DNA from: Prochlorococcus sp. AG-402-G19
Lineage (GTDB): Bacteria > Cyanobacteriota > Cyanobacteriia > PCC-6307 > Cyanobiaceae
NCBI GenBank assembly: GCA_003279455.1
Contig: QCHU01000004.1
Coordinates: 1 to 64,000, forward strand
Direction of reading: 5' to 3'
DNA length: 64,000 nucleotides
Part shown: piece by piece, positions 19,467-30,156 of the stretch
Numbering within the stretch: the first letter of the stretch is position 1
Layout of the letters: every line of letters starts with the position of its first letter
Translations under genes and position numbers: made by a program
Notes under the pieces: model-generated
Told to the model about the DNA's origin: nothing
Database searches by the model: none
Seen by the model: the letters and a program-made list of their open reading frames with translations, nothing else

Positions 19467-21608
19467 TTAATGACTTGAAAAAAATCGAAAATGTTTTAAA
19501 CCATCTAAAACATCATCTTGATCAGCAGAAAAGAAAACTCTTTGTTGGGTTCTCAATCCATCTAATGATGAATCATGATCAAAAGGAATAACATTAGTAG
19601 TCAATCCTCTTATTAACTCATCATCACCTTGTTGACTTGCTACGACAAGACATTTATCTAATGATATACCCCAACGTAAAGTCAAAAATCTAATAGCTTC
19701 TGCTCGTGATGCTCGCAAAGGAACAATATCTAGATACCAATGACATTTAAGGTGAGGAGAAGCAGCAACTCCAAACTGCCTAAGTCTTTTTCGTACCAAC
19801 GGTAAAATTGCATAACTAGGTTCTTTTAATAAATAACTAACCTTAAAAGGACCTTGAAATTCAGTTAATTGAAGCTCTAGATAATCTTTTAAATCAAACA
19901 AGACCTTCTCTACCTCACTACGACTCCAATCAACAGATATTGAATCTTGCCAAAAAATATCTGATTTCTTTTCATCAGCATAATAAATCTCTGTACCAGC
20001 TTGACATATCCACACAGCAGGTTTGGGTAGTTGTGTTTCTGCGTATCGATAACGAGCAGCTTTAATTGATCTACCGGTTAAAATTCCTACTTGGATATTT
20101 TGATTAAATGAATGATCTTTTAATTTATTTCTTAATATTGATAAGCCTTTAGATTCCTCAAGATAATTATCTAAATCAAGAAATAATAGTTTTTGACCAA
20201 TAGGACTGGTTTCTTTAGTGTTTACAAATGTCAAATAACGAGGTGCAAGAAATTTCATACGCTTCTGCATCAATGCAATGTAATTACAAACATGTGCATC
20301 CCAACTAAAATGCCTGCTAACTCCCTCAAGTCCATTATTTCTCCAGGTTGTCCATAAGGATGGATTTGAACCAGCAATCTCTAAACCATCTCGCAATGCT
20401 TCCAAATCAGTTACATCTACAAGTAGACCATTTTCACAACGAGACAAAATATCCCTCGGACCTCCATCATCAGTACTAACCATTGGCAACCCACACGCAG
20501 CAGCTTCCAACAATGTCAAGCCAAATGGCTCAGTTAAGGCAGGATTAACAAACAATCCTTTCCTATTTGCAGCCCAACGATAAATTAAGGGGATTTGCTC
20601 TCTTTTATGTTGTTTTGGAAAAGCAACTTTTCCATATAAATTATATTTGTCAACCAATTCGAAAACTTGCTGAAATACTTCTCTTTGCTGTTTATCAAGC
20701 TGTCGTGAATCGTCTCGACAGCCTAAAATTAAAATGAGATTATGTCTTTGTTGTAATATTGATGAACGTCCATAAGTCTCAATCAACGCAGGAATATTTT
20801 TTCTCCTTACTGCTCTTGATATAGCCAAGAGAGGAGGAAGATTTAAATCTCTCAAAAAAGGTTTAAAAAGTTTATTTAATTCTTTCTCTTCTTTATCTAA
20901 AAAAGAATCTAGTGCATGAAAACGATTTAAATCAACACCAGGTGGAATTACCTCTACATTTTTAGAGCTAAATCGCCCATAGCGAGCGTATTGCACCTCA
21001 GCTTCCTGTTGGGTACTAGTTATGAGTAAGTTTGAGTGAGCTAAAGCCAATTCCTCTGCATCAATTCTTTTACTAATTGAGTAAGTTTGCTCTATTTGAT
21101 CGTGATCTATGCCAGCAGCCAATAATCTTCTAAGTTTTTCACGACCTAATGAATGGCCAGTAAAAACCAATGGCAAGCCTAATCTTCTGCTGACTAATGA
21201 TCCAACATAACCAGCATCGGCATAATGAGCATGGATCCAATGAGGAAGGTTATTTTCTTTATCTAATCTTTCAACTACTTGATCGGCTAAATCATCTAAA
21301 TAAGGCCATAACAATTCTTTCCTGATGTAACGCTTAGGACCAAAAGGTAATCGAATAATTTCAGCACAACTGGATATCTTTTCTACTGGCTTTGAATAGT
21401 CAGAGGATACTTTCCTATCAACAATTAATCTGGTAATAAGTTCTACTTTTTCAACTTCAGGTCTTGCTGCAAGTCCTTTTACTAACTCTAAAACGTATAA
21501 AGTTTGACCTCCAGTATCAGCATCTCTGCCCAATTCAAGATGATTTGAGCGGATTAGACCATGCAAATTTAAGTGTAAAAGTCTTAATCCCAAGCAAACC
21601 CTCATCAA
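19467..21608 (-). CDS. sps: Sucrose-phosphate synthase with C-terminal phosphatase-like domain
   Basis: Makes sucrose 6-phosphate from UDP- (or ADP-) glucose and fructose 6-phosphate; sucrose serves as compatible solute in picocyanobacteria. The GT-B glucosyltransferase domain covers about 1-455: LRLLHLNLHGLIRSNHLELG, DTGGQTLYVLEL, HAHYADAGYVGSL, FTGHSLGREK, and EPFGLTLLEAAACGLP as the nucleotide-sugar binding site. Residues about 465-710 form a HAD-type SPP-like domain with FLDLDNYL and ILTGRS, but the final acidic motif reads QQGDDELIRG rather than the usual GDSGND, so phosphatase activity is doubtful. The start is ATG 21608. A 181-bp gap with no recognised signal separates it from uvrA. 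Confidence 0.93.
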   Translation of the reverse strand: MMRVCLGLRLLHLNLHGLIRSNHLELGRDADTGGQTLYVLELVKGLAARPEVEKVELITRLIVDRKVSSDYSKPVEKISSCAEIIRLPFGPKRYIRKELLWPYLDDLADQVVERLDKENNLPHWIHAHYADAGYVGSLVSRRLGLPLVFTGHSLGREKLRRLLAAGIDHDQIEQTYSISKRIDAEELALAHSNLLITSTQQEAEVQYARYGRFSSKNVEVIPPGVDLNRFHALDSFLDKEEKELNKLFKPFLRDLNLPPLLAISRAVRRKNIPALIETYGRSSILQQRHNLILILGCRDDSRQLDKQQREVFQQVFELVDKYNLYGKVAFPKQHKREQIPLIYRWAANRKGLFVNPALTEPFGLTLLEAAACGLPMVSTDDGGPRDILSRCENGLLVDVTDLEALRDGLEIAGSNPSLWTTWRNNGLEGVSRHFSWDAHVCNYIALMQKRMKFLAPRYLTFVNTKETSPIGQKLLFLDLDNYLEESKGLSILRNKLKDHSFNQNIQVGILTGRSIKAARYRYAETQLPKPAVWICQAGTEIYYADEKKSDIFWQDSISVDWSRSEVEKVLFDLKDYLELQLTEFQGPFKVSYLLKEPSYAILPLVRKRLRQFGVAASPHLKCHWYLDIVPLRASRAEAIRFLTLRWGISLDKCLVVASQQGDDELIRGLTTNVIPFDHDSSLDGLRTQQRVFFSADQDDVLDGLKHFRFFSSH

Positions 21609-21789
21609 AGATTATGGATAAATAATTCATTTTTTAACCCTTAAACCTAAAGAAAAAATAATGATTTATTTAAATAAAAATTAAATTTTCAAATTTATTG
21701 CTATGACCTGGTTTTGACAATCTTTATAAAATAAAAGTAACAAAATCAATCCTATAGATTAAGGAATATGTACAAAGCCAATTACATAT

Positions 21790-24738
21790 TCAACCTTTAT
21801 TTGGAGGATGTAATTGCAATACTTTTTTTAAATAATTACCTGTATGACTATTTGAATCTTGCGCTACTTCTTCTGGCGTACCCATGACAATAATCTCTCC
21901 TCCACGATTACCCCCTTCCGGACCCATATCAATTATCCAATCTGAGCATCTAATAACATCCAAATTATGCTCAATAACAATAATTGAGTTTCCTTTATCT
22001 ACCAATCTCTGTATGACATCCATTAATTTATGAACATCATAAAAACTTAAACCAGTTGTAGGTTCATCAATTAAATAAAGGGTTTTACCAGTAGCTCTTC
22101 TAGATAATTCAGTAGCAAGTTTTACCCTTTGAGCTTCTCCTCCAGATAATGTTGGAGCAGGTTGACCAAGCTTAATGTATCCAAGACCAACATCTAAAAG
22201 TGTTCTTAATCTATCTGCAGCTTGAGGTATTGCTGAAAAAACATCAACTGCTTGCTCAACTGTCATTTCTAATACATCTGAAATAGAATAATTTTTATAT
22301 TTAACTTGTAATGTTTCTCGATTAAATCGAGCTCCTTTGCATACATCACATTGAACATAAACATCAGGAAGAAAATTCATCTCAATTACGTTTACACCCT
22401 GACCACGACAAGCTTCACATCTTCCACCTTTAACATTAAAACTAAATTGGCCTGCTTGATAACCTCGCGCTTTTGCTTCAACAGAAGTAGCAAAAAGTTG
22501 ACGTATAGGATCAAATGCACCCGTATAAGTAGCCGTATTAGATCGGGGAGTCCTACCAATTGGGGATTGATCAATAACAATAACCTTATCAATAGATTTA
22601 ATACCCTTCAGTTCTTTTAATCCTTTTGGAAAAGGAACTTTTAGACCTAAAGAGTGATTTAGAGCAGGGTGTAGTAATTCGTTTATCAAAGTACTTTTAC
22701 CGCTTCCACTAACACCAGTAACAGCTACTAATCTGCCTAATGGAAAATCTACTGAAACATTTTTTAGATTATTTTTATTACAATCAATCAATCGTAGTTT
22801 TCTTTGAACTGAATCTCTTCTATTAGCAGGAGTAGGTATGGATGAACGCCCGCTAAGATAAGCACCAGTTAATGATTCTTTTGCAGTCAACAAGCTATCG
22901 AGAGATCCCTCAGCAATAATTTCTCCTCCATGGACCCCAGCGCCAGGACCTATATCTACTAAATGATCAGCCGCTCTTATAGTATCTTCATCGTGTTCAA
23001 CAACAACCAAAGTATTACCTAAATCACGTAATTTTTTTAATGTAGATAATAATCGATCATTATCTCTTTGATGTAGTCCAATACTAGGTTCATCTAGGAC
23101 ATAGAGAACTCCTGTTAAACCTGCACCTATTTGCGTGGCAAGTCGTATTCTTTGAGCTTCCCCGCCAGACAACGTCATTGCTGGTCTATCTAGAGTTAAA
23201 TAGTCCAATCCAACATCTAAAAGAAATTGAAGACGTAATCGGATTTCTTTTAAAACTAATTCCCCAATCTTTTTTTGTTTATAAGAAAGCAATTGCTTTG
23301 AACTTTGAGTTGTCTCATGACCCATTAACTTCTGAACATTCTCTAGTGTGGTTGAAACACTTGATGAAGTGAGATCAGTGATTGCAAAAGGGCCAAGTTT
23401 TACAGCAAGAGCCTCAGGACGTAATCTCTTGCCATGACAGCTTGCACAAGGAACTAATTCAAGATATTTTTCTAACTTTTGACGAACCGCTTCACCATTT
23501 GCATCCTTTAACTGTCTTTCTAAAATAGGCAAAATACCTTCAAAAGGTCTTTTAAATCCAGAATCTTGTTTATATCTACTATCCACCTTTATTAAAATTG
23601 GTTCTTTACTGCCATTTAATAAAATATTTTTTTGCTCTTCTTTTAAATCTTTCCAAGGAGTTTTAATTTCAAAACCAAATGCCTCACCTACAGAAAATAA
23701 TAATGAAAAATAATATGAATTATCTTTATCACTCCATGGTGCAACAGCAGCATAAACGGGTAATGACGGATCAGGTATAACTCTCTCACAAGTGAATTTT
23801 TTCAAGTGACCAAGACCATGACAATCAGGACATGCTCCATAAGGACTATTAAAAGAGAATAATCTTGGAGATAGTTCTTCAATGACGGCCCCATGAACTG
23901 GACATGCAAAATTTTCAGAAAATAATCTTTCTCTATCAATACCTTTCGGAAGTTCTTCATTCTTTTTGGGTACCACTTCAACTATTGCTAAGCCGTCTCC
24001 CCTTTTCAAAGTAGTGCTTAATGAATCAGTTAATCTCTCTTCGATGCCCTCTCTCGCAATGAGTCTATCAACCACTACCTCAATAGAATGAACTTGATTT
24101 TTATCTAATTCAATATTATCTGCCAATTCTCTTACTTCTTTGTTAATTCTTACACGAACAAACCCCTCTGCAGCTAGTCCAGACAAAAGTTTTGAGTGTG
24201 TTCCTTTTTTACCTCTAACGACTGGTGCCAATAATTGATATCGAGTCCCTTCTGGAAGAGTCTTAATTTGATCAACCATTTCATCAATACTTTGAGGCTT
24301 AATTGGCCTAGAGCACTCAGGGCAATGGGGTTCACCTGCTCTTCCAAAAAGCAAACGAAAATAGTCTTGTATTTCCGTAACCGTTCCAACTGTTGAGCGA
24401 GGATTATGGCTAGTAGATTTTTGATCAATAGAAATTGCTGGAGATAAACCTTCAATTGAATCAACATCTGGTTTATCAACCTGACCTAAAAATTGTCTTG
24501 CATAAGCAGACAAACTCTCAACATATCTCCTTTGACCCTCAGCAAAAATCGTATCAAAGGCTAGAGAGCTTTTACCACTTCCACTAACGCCTGTAAAAAC
24601 GACCAATTTATTTCTTGGAATAGATAAATCAACATTTTTTAAATTATGTTGCCTTGCACCACGAATAGTTATGACTTCTTCGTTGGAAGAACCAATATTT
24701 AATGTCTTTTGTTTTGAATTAGGTTTTGAACTTCCCAT
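21790..24738 (-). CDS. uvrA: Excinuclease ABC subunit A
   Basis: DNA-damage recognition ATPase of nucleotide excision repair, acting with UvrB. The 982 residues include two ABC modules: the first with GVSGSGKSSLAF near 50 and LSGGEAQRIRLATQIG near 525, the second with GVSGSGKSTLINELL near 690 and LSGGEAQRVKLATELS near 875. Zinc-finger Cys pairs are seen at CPECSRP, CPDCHG/CASCHG and CEACRGQG/CDVCKG. It is slightly longer than E. coli UvrA (940). Its neighbour recN, 44 bp upstream on the same strand, is also a repair gene. Confidence 0.97.
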   Translation of the reverse strand: MGSSKPNSKQKTLNIGSSNEEVITIRGARQHNLKNVDLSIPRNKLVVFTGVSGSGKSSLAFDTIFAEGQRRYVESLSAYARQFLGQVDKPDVDSIEGLSPAISIDQKSTSHNPRSTVGTVTEIQDYFRLLFGRAGEPHCPECSRPIKPQSIDEMVDQIKTLPEGTRYQLLAPVVRGKKGTHSKLLSGLAAEGFVRVRINKEVRELADNIELDKNQVHSIEVVVDRLIAREGIEERLTDSLSTTLKRGDGLAIVEVVPKKNEELPKGIDRERLFSENFACPVHGAVIEELSPRLFSFNSPYGACPDCHGLGHLKKFTCERVIPDPSLPVYAAVAPWSDKDNSYYFSLLFSVGEAFGFEIKTPWKDLKEEQKNILLNGSKEPILIKVDSRYKQDSGFKRPFEGILPILERQLKDANGEAVRQKLEKYLELVPCASCHGKRLRPEALAVKLGPFAITDLTSSSVSTTLENVQKLMGHETTQSSKQLLSYKQKKIGELVLKEIRLRLQFLLDVGLDYLTLDRPAMTLSGGEAQRIRLATQIGAGLTGVLYVLDEPSIGLHQRDNDRLLSTLKKLRDLGNTLVVVEHDEDTIRAADHLVDIGPGAGVHGGEIIAEGSLDSLLTAKESLTGAYLSGRSSIPTPANRRDSVQRKLRLIDCNKNNLKNVSVDFPLGRLVAVTGVSGSGKSTLINELLHPALNHSLGLKVPFPKGLKELKGIKSIDKVIVIDQSPIGRTPRSNTATYTGAFDPIRQLFATSVEAKARGYQAGQFSFNVKGGRCEACRGQGVNVIEMNFLPDVYVQCDVCKGARFNRETLQVKYKNYSISDVLEMTVEQAVDVFSAIPQAADRLRTLLDVGLGYIKLGQPAPTLSGGEAQRVKLATELSRRATGKTLYLIDEPTTGLSFYDVHKLMDVIQRLVDKGNSIIVIEHNLDVIRCSDWIIDMGPEGGNRGGEIIVMGTPEEVAQDSNSHTGNYLKKVLQLHPPNKG

Positions 24739-24782
24739 TAGGGAAAATTATTAATAGTTAATTGTATAAAAAAATATGCTCA

Positions 24783-26468
24783 TCATGCAGCTTTATGTTC
24801 CAGCAAGCTCGCCGCATAAGCCTTAGCTTCTACAATCTCACCCCCAGCCAATAGAGCCAATTCTCTCTGCCTATCAGCGATTTCCTTTAAATCAATAAGA
24901 ATTGATTTTGTCTTATCAGCGATAACTGTCTTTTTTAAAGAAAAATGATTATCAGCATATGCTGCAATTAATGGTTGATGAGTAACGCAAAAAACTTGCT
25001 GATATCTTGATAAATCCAAGAGCAAATTAGCTACGTAGCTACTAACTGATCCACTAACGCCTGAGTCAATTTCATCAAAAATCAAGAGCTTTGATTGATC
25101 ATAGGTGGAAAAAATTGCCTTTATTGCAAGAAGAACACGGGACTTCTCTCCTCCCGAGGCTGTTTCTGCAATAGGCGCTAATGGAAGTCCTGGATTTGCT
25201 GAAAACATAAAGTTAATTTTATCAATCCCATTAATTGTTGCTTCACATTTTTCAAAAACAACTTTAAAACGAACATCAGGAATGCCTAAGTTTTTTAAAG
25301 TCATTAAAAGTTTATCCTCTAGTTGCAAAGCAATCTTCTTTCTAATTGCCGATAAATCTTTATTTGATTTATCTCTAATAATTCTTTTTTTATATTCAAA
25401 AGAAGAAAGGTGATTTATATCGATGGAACTATCATGAGAAGATAAGTAATTAATCAATTCAGTTTTATAGTTAATAAGATCTGGAATATTTCTATTGTAT
25501 TTTTTTTGATAAAATTTTAGATTAGACAATCTTACTTGAAGATTATTTAAAATAGATGGATCAATATCTAATGTTTGTTCATAATCATTGATCTGAGAAA
25601 TCAAGTGATTTATATTATTAATTATATTATAAAAATTATCAAAAATAGGTTCTAAAGAAGAATCTATTTGAGACAGTATTTTTAATTCATTAATACAAAA
25701 ATTAGTATGATCTAAAACGGATGGATATTCGTCTATGCTTTCATTTAAACGAATCAATAAAACTTTGACTCCTTCTTTTAGTCTTAAAAGATTAGATAAA
25801 CGATTCTGATCTCTTTCTAATTTTATTTGCTCGTCAGGATCCTCTAATTTTAATTTATTTAAATCTTCGTATATATACTCCATTTCCTCAAACTCTTTTT
25901 TTGAATCAGAGATTTTATCTCTTAATTTCTGTAGCCTTAAATTAGAATCTTGCCAAACTTTCCAATCATTCTTTACATTAGAAATGGATTCTTGAATTTC
26001 CTTTGCACCTAGGGAATCTAGCAAGCTTAATTGATGTAATGAATCATTCAAAATGTAAGTATCACCTTGTAGTGTAAAATCAAACAGAAATGATCTCAAT
26101 TCAGATATTTGATCTCTATTAACTAATACACCATTAATTCTAAATCTAGATTTATATTTATTATCTTTTAAACGCCATTCCCGAGTAACAATTAATTCCT
26201 CATCAATATCAATTTCTTGATTGCTTAACCAAGCTTTTGTATTTTTCAAAACAGAAAAAACACCCTCGATTGATGAAAAATCAGACCCTTTGGCTACCAA
26301 GCGATTATTCAGAGAGGTTTTTTTATTTGCCAATAATGCATTTAACGTATCAAGAAATATTGATTTGCCTGAACCAGTTTGCCCTGTAAAAACAGTAAAT
26401 CCCTTATTAAAGTCGATCTCTAAATTTCCAAATAGAGCTATGTTATGAAAACGAAGGCTATTTAGCAT
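24783..26468 (-). CDS. recN: DNA repair protein RecN
   Basis: SMC-like ATPase of recombinational double-strand-break repair. The N-terminal Walker A is GQTGSGKS near residue 30, a variant of the usual RecN GETGAGKS. Two coiled-coil stretches rich in Lys, Glu and Leu occupy about 150-380. The C-terminal part has TASGGEKSRVLLAIKAI (signature) and LLIFDEIDSGVSG (Walker B). The 561 residues equal family length. It is upstream of uvrA on the same strand and divergent from the ABC1 kinase. Confidence 0.95.
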   Translation of the reverse strand: MLNSLRFHNIALFGNLEIDFNKGFTVFTGQTGSGKSIFLDTLNALLANKKTSLNNRLVAKGSDFSSIEGVFSVLKNTKAWLSNQEIDIDEELIVTREWRLKDNKYKSRFRINGVLVNRDQISELRSFLFDFTLQGDTYILNDSLHQLSLLDSLGAKEIQESISNVKNDWKVWQDSNLRLQKLRDKISDSKKEFEEMEYIYEDLNKLKLEDPDEQIKLERDQNRLSNLLRLKEGVKVLLIRLNESIDEYPSVLDHTNFCINELKILSQIDSSLEPIFDNFYNIINNINHLISQINDYEQTLDIDPSILNNLQVRLSNLKFYQKKYNRNIPDLINYKTELINYLSSHDSSIDINHLSSFEYKKRIIRDKSNKDLSAIRKKIALQLEDKLLMTLKNLGIPDVRFKVVFEKCEATINGIDKINFMFSANPGLPLAPIAETASGGEKSRVLLAIKAIFSTYDQSKLLIFDEIDSGVSGSVSSYVANLLLDLSRYQQVFCVTHQPLIAAYADNHFSLKKTVIADKTKSILIDLKEIADRQRELALLAGGEIVEAKAYAASLLEHKAA

Positions 26469-26543
26469 AAGTCAAGGCAATCAAAAAGACACAAAATAGG
26501 CGTAAAATGAATTAGAAGGGATGTAAAACATTGCCATAACAAA

Positions 26544-28403
26544 ATGGCCGAAGAATTAAGCGATTTTATTGAAGCCTCAGGTCTACTTAAGTATGACCCT
26601 GTTGCTATTGATTCAATCTACAAAAAAAATCCAATTCGTCTACTCCGCAGACTTTGGCAGACACTTTTACCAATTGGATTATTTTTACTTGGAGTTGGTT
26701 GGGAAAAATTAATCGGTTCCTTAGAAAAAACCGAAAGAAAAACTTATAGAGCCAAAGAATTTACCCAACTCCTTGTGGATTTGGGACCAGCATTCATAAA
26801 AGCTGGACAAGCACTATCTACTAGACCAGATATTGTCCCCCAGGTAGTTCTAGAAGAATTAGCACAACTTCAAGACCAATTACCCGGTTTTGCAAGCACA
26901 CTTGCTATGGCATGCATTGAAGAAGATTTAGAAGATAAAGTAAGTAACATTTTTAAAGAAATTGATAAAGAGCCAATTTCTGCGGCATCTCTAGGTCAAG
27001 TCCATAAAGCAGTACTCAAAAGTGGAGAAAAAGTTGCTGTTAAAATTCAAAGACCAGGCCTAAGAGAACAAATCACATTAGATTTATATATAGTTAGAAA
27101 TATCGCAATATGGTTTAAAAATAATATCGGAATTATTAGAAGCGATCTTGTTGCATTAATCGACGAACTAGGAAAAAGAATTTTTGAAGAAATGGATTAT
27201 ATAAATGAAGCTAATAATGCAGAAAAATTTAAGGATCTACATAGCAAAAATAATAAAATCGCTGTTCCAAAAATCTATAGAAAAGCAACAAGCAGAAGAG
27301 TACTAACAATGGAGTGGATAGATGGCACGAAATTAACAAATATTGAAGCAGTAAAAAAATTAGGAATCGATCCAAATGAAATGATAGAAATTGGTGTAAG
27401 TTGTAGTCTTCAACAACTAATTGAACATGGTTTTTTTCATGCAGATCCTCATCCTGGAAACATATTAGCAATGAAGGACGGACGATTATGTTATCTCGAT
27501 TTTGGAATGATGAGCGATATTACACAACAATCAAGAGTTGGATTAATTAGAGCAGTTGTTCATTTAGTTAACAAAAGATTTGATAAACTTTCTAATGACT
27601 TTGTACAGTTAGGATTTCTATCAGAAGAAGTCGATCTAAAACCCATTGCTCCTGCATTTGAAAGTGTTTTTACCAGCGCTCTAGAAATAGGTGTAAATAA
27701 AATGGATTTTAAAGCAGTCACTGATGATATGTCAGGTATTATGTATAAATTTCCTTTTAAATTACCGCCTTATTATGCCTTAATCATTAGATCATTAATC
27801 ACCTTAGAGGGAATAGCGCTCAGTGTTGACCCAAATTTTAAAATACTTGGAGCAGCATATCCTTATTTTGCAAGACGTTTAATGGAAGATGAAAATCCAG
27901 AGTTAAGAAATAGTTTGAAAGAAATGCTATTTGATGAAAACAATCTGAAATTAGAAAGATTAGATGATCTTTTAACAAGTGCTAGTAAAGAAAAACAATT
28001 AAATAGTGAGAAAATTTTAGACCAAACTATTGATTTTTTATTTTCAAGTAAAGGTCATATTCTTAGAAATGAATTGGTAAATATTTTTGCTTCGAAAATT
28101 GATTCTATTGGATGGAAAACACTAATAAATATAAACAACAAGCTCCCATCAAAAATACGTTCAAAAACAATAGCAGGGTCATCAAAAGTTAATAGTAAAC
28201 AAATTTTTAATCTATCATCCATTAATAAAATATTAAATACATCAAAAACAAAGCCAGGGTTTAAAAGAAAAATATTGTTTAAAAAATTACCAAAAATTCT
28301 AACAACTAAAGATACTTACAAAATGGGTTATGGTTTAATGAAAAAAACATCTGAAAAAGGAATAATTAGACTGGTTAAAGTTGCAGCTGGTGTAAAACAA
28401 TAA
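26544..28403 (+). CDS. ABC1/UbiB-family atypical protein kinase
   Basis: Member of the ABC1K/UbiB/ADCK family, 619 residues. Family signatures are LGPAFIKAGQALSTRPD (KxGQ motif, near 80), ISAASLGQVH (Ala-rich nucleotide loop), KVAVKIQRPG (ATP-binding Lys), ffHADPHPGN (catalytic loop, near 305) and CYLDFGMMSD (metal-binding DFG-like). Members act in isoprenoid-quinone metabolism; plastid and cyanobacterial ones are linked to plastoquinone and tocopherol, but the substrate here is unknown. The next gene's ATG begins immediately after the stop codon, so they are likely co-transcribed. Confidence 0.93.
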   Translation: MAEELSDFIEASGLLKYDPVAIDSIYKKNPIRLLRRLWQTLLPIGLFLLGVGWEKLIGSLEKTERKTYRAKEFTQLLVDLGPAFIKAGQALSTRPDIVPQVVLEELAQLQDQLPGFASTLAMACIEEDLEDKVSNIFKEIDKEPISAASLGQVHKAVLKSGEKVAVKIQRPGLREQITLDLYIVRNIAIWFKNNIGIIRSDLVALIDELGKRIFEEMDYINEANNAEKFKDLHSKNNKIAVPKIYRKATSRRVLTMEWIDGTKLTNIEAVKKLGIDPNEMIEIGVSCSLQQLIEHGFFHADPHPGNILAMKDGRLCYLDFGMMSDITQQSRVGLIRAVVHLVNKRFDKLSNDFVQLGFLSEEVDLKPIAPAFESVFTSALEIGVNKMDFKAVTDDMSGIMYKFPFKLPPYYALIIRSLITLEGIALSVDPNFKILGAAYPYFARRLMEDENPELRNSLKEMLFDENNLKLERLDDLLTSASKEKQLNSEKILDQTIDFLFSSKGHILRNELVNIFASKIDSIGWKTLININNKLPSKIRSKTIAGSSKVNSKQIFNLSSINKILNTSKTKPGFKRKILFKKLPKILTTKDTYKMGYGLMKKTSEKGIIRLVKVAAGVKQ

Positions 28404-28967
28404 ATGAATTTAAATTTTAAAATTATTCTACTTTTAGTAATTTTATTTTTTATTCCTAGTGCAAAAAGTGCAGAGAACCTTTTTCTCTATAAAGGGAACT
28501 TTAGTAGAACAATAAAAATACAAGATTTAAATGACTTTAAAAAAACAAAAAGACCAAATAAAAAATTAAAAAATCTAATGAAAATTACTTTTCAAAACGA
28601 TGAAGATCTACACAAAATCCTCTCTTACAAAATAGAGGTTCCACTAGAAGCAAGCAGTAGATTACTAAATAGTAAAATAGGTGAAGTATTTTTAAGTAGA
28701 TTATCTAAAATTATTTATCCTAATAAAATATCAAATATAAAAACAAGTACAAAAGCTATAAGATCTGCAATTATTTTAAGTTCTTATAAAAAAAATGAAA
28801 GAATCAATCTTATAGATTTTTTTAAAGAATATCCAAATAAAAATATTGCCATAGATCTAAATGCATTGAATAAAGCTCTAGAAAAAGTAGAATCATTAAA
28901 AGAATTAATTGATTTCTATTCAAATTCGCCTTTTCAAAAGCTAAAAGATGGAAGGTCTAGCACTTAG
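28404..28967 (+). CDS. Secreted DUF1400-like protein, unknown function
   Basis: A 187-residue protein with a clear signal peptide (MNLNFKIILLLVILFFIPSAKS, cleavage likely after AKSA). The mature part (LFLYKGNFSRTIKIQDLNDF, then LLNSKIGEVFLSRLSKII, AIRSAIILSSY, LIDFFKEYPNKNIAIDLNAL) resembles DUF1400, a domain usually found in front of alpha/beta hydrolases in cyanobacteria. That similarity is from memory. No hydrolase domain follows, so it is a stand-alone version. The gene starts right after the ABC1 kinase stop and ends 26 bp before thrC. Confidence 0.65.
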   Translation: MNLNFKIILLLVILFFIPSAKSAENLFLYKGNFSRTIKIQDLNDFKKTKRPNKKLKNLMKITFQNDEDLHKILSYKIEVPLEASSRLLNSKIGEVFLSRLSKIIYPNKISNIKTSTKAIRSAIILSSYKKNERINLIDFFKEYPNKNIAIDLNALNKALEKVESLKELIDFYSNSPFQKLKDGRSST

Positions 28968-28993
28968 ATTGTTCAAAATTACTTGTAAAGTAA

Positions 28994-30100
28994 GTGGCAT
29001 TTTCTAAAAAATTAAAGCAACTATTCTTTTCTGGCCAGAAAAAAAACAATTGGAATGGGCTAATAAACGCTTATAAACCTTGGCTACCAGTTACAAATAA
29101 AACTCCCATCATTTCTTTGAATGAAGGCGGAACACCTCTAATAGAAGTAAATTCAATAGCTAATCGAATTGGAAAAGGAGTAAAAGTTTATGTGAAATAT
29201 GACGGTCTCAATCCAACAGGATCCTTCAAAGATAGAGGAATGACTATGGCAATAAGTAAAGCAAAAGAAGATGGTTGTGAAGCAGTAATCTGCGCAAGCA
29301 CAGGCAACACCTCTGCATCTGCAGCTGCCTATGCGAGCAAAGGAGGAATAAAGTCTTTTGTGATTATTCCAGACGGATATGTAGCTCAAGGAAAATTAGC
29401 TCAGGCATTAGTATATGGAGCAGAAATATTAGCCATTAAAGGAAATTTTGATAAAGCATTAGATATTGTCAGGGAATTGTCTGAAAAATATCCAATAACA
29501 TTAGTTAATTCTGTAAATCCCTATAGATTACAGGGACAAAAGACTGCCGCTTTTGAAATAATAGAAAATCTTGGAAATGCGCCTGATTGGTTATGCATTC
29601 CAATGGGGAATGCAGGGAATATAAGTGCTTACTGGATGGGGTTTCAAGAATTTTTTAATGCTAATAAATCCAAAAAGCTTCCACGAATGATGGGCTTTCA
29701 AGCAAGCGGTTCTGCCCCTTTAGTCGAAGGGAGAAGTATTAGCAATCCAGAAACAATTGCCACTGCAATAAGAATTGGAAATCCTGTTAATAAAGAAAAG
29801 GCATTAAAAGCAAAAGAATCAAGCAATGGTAAATTTTCATCCGTTACAGATTCAGAAATAATTGAAGCTTATAAAATTCTTGGAAAAGAAGAGGGAATTT
29901 TTTGTGAACCAGCTAGCGCAGCTTCTGTCGCAGGTCTATTAAAAGTAAAAAATGATGTTCCAATGAATTCAACTATTGTTTGTGTTTTAACAGGCAATGG
30001 TCTAAAAGATCCTGATTGTGCCATTAAAAATAATGATGCAATCTTTCACACTGGTGTAGAAGCTGAAATAAGTTCAATAACTAAAAAAATGGGCTTTTAA
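28994..30100 (+). CDS. thrC: Threonine synthase
   Basis: PLP-dependent conversion of O-phosphohomoserine to threonine. [14 protein letters not shown] near residue 75 holds the PLP lysine; [15 protein letters not shown] and the C-terminal [10 protein letters not shown] match the short (about 350-residue) threonine synthase class. The start is GTG 28994. It is the last gene on the left side of the putative origin and reads toward it. Confidence 0.96.
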   Translation: MAFSKKLKQLFFSGQKKNNWNGLINAYKPWLPVTNKTPIISLNEGGTPLIEVNSIANRIGKGVKVYVKYDGLNPTGSFKDRGMTMAISKAKEDGCEAVICASTGNTSASAAAYASKGGIKSFVIIPDGYVAQGKLAQALVYGAEILAIKGNFDKALDIVRELSEKYPITLVNSVNPYRLQGQKTAAFEIIENLGNAPDWLCIPMGNAGNISAYWMGFQEFFNANKSKKLPRMMGFQASGSAPLVEGRSISNPETIATAIRIGNPVNKEKALKAKESSNGKFSSVTDSEIIEAYKILGKEEGIFCEPASAASVAGLLKVKNDVPMNSTIVCVLTGNGLKDPDCAIKNNDAIFHTGVEAEISSITKKMGF

Positions 30101-30156
30101 AGATATAGTAAATATCCAGATAAAAAACTGTCTGTTAATTTCGTCTTATTTTTCTT

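Noticed and set aside
22351-22620. Plus-strand open frame within uvrA
   Set aside because: Shadow of the uvrA zinc-finger region; low-complexity Thr/Asn/Lys content.
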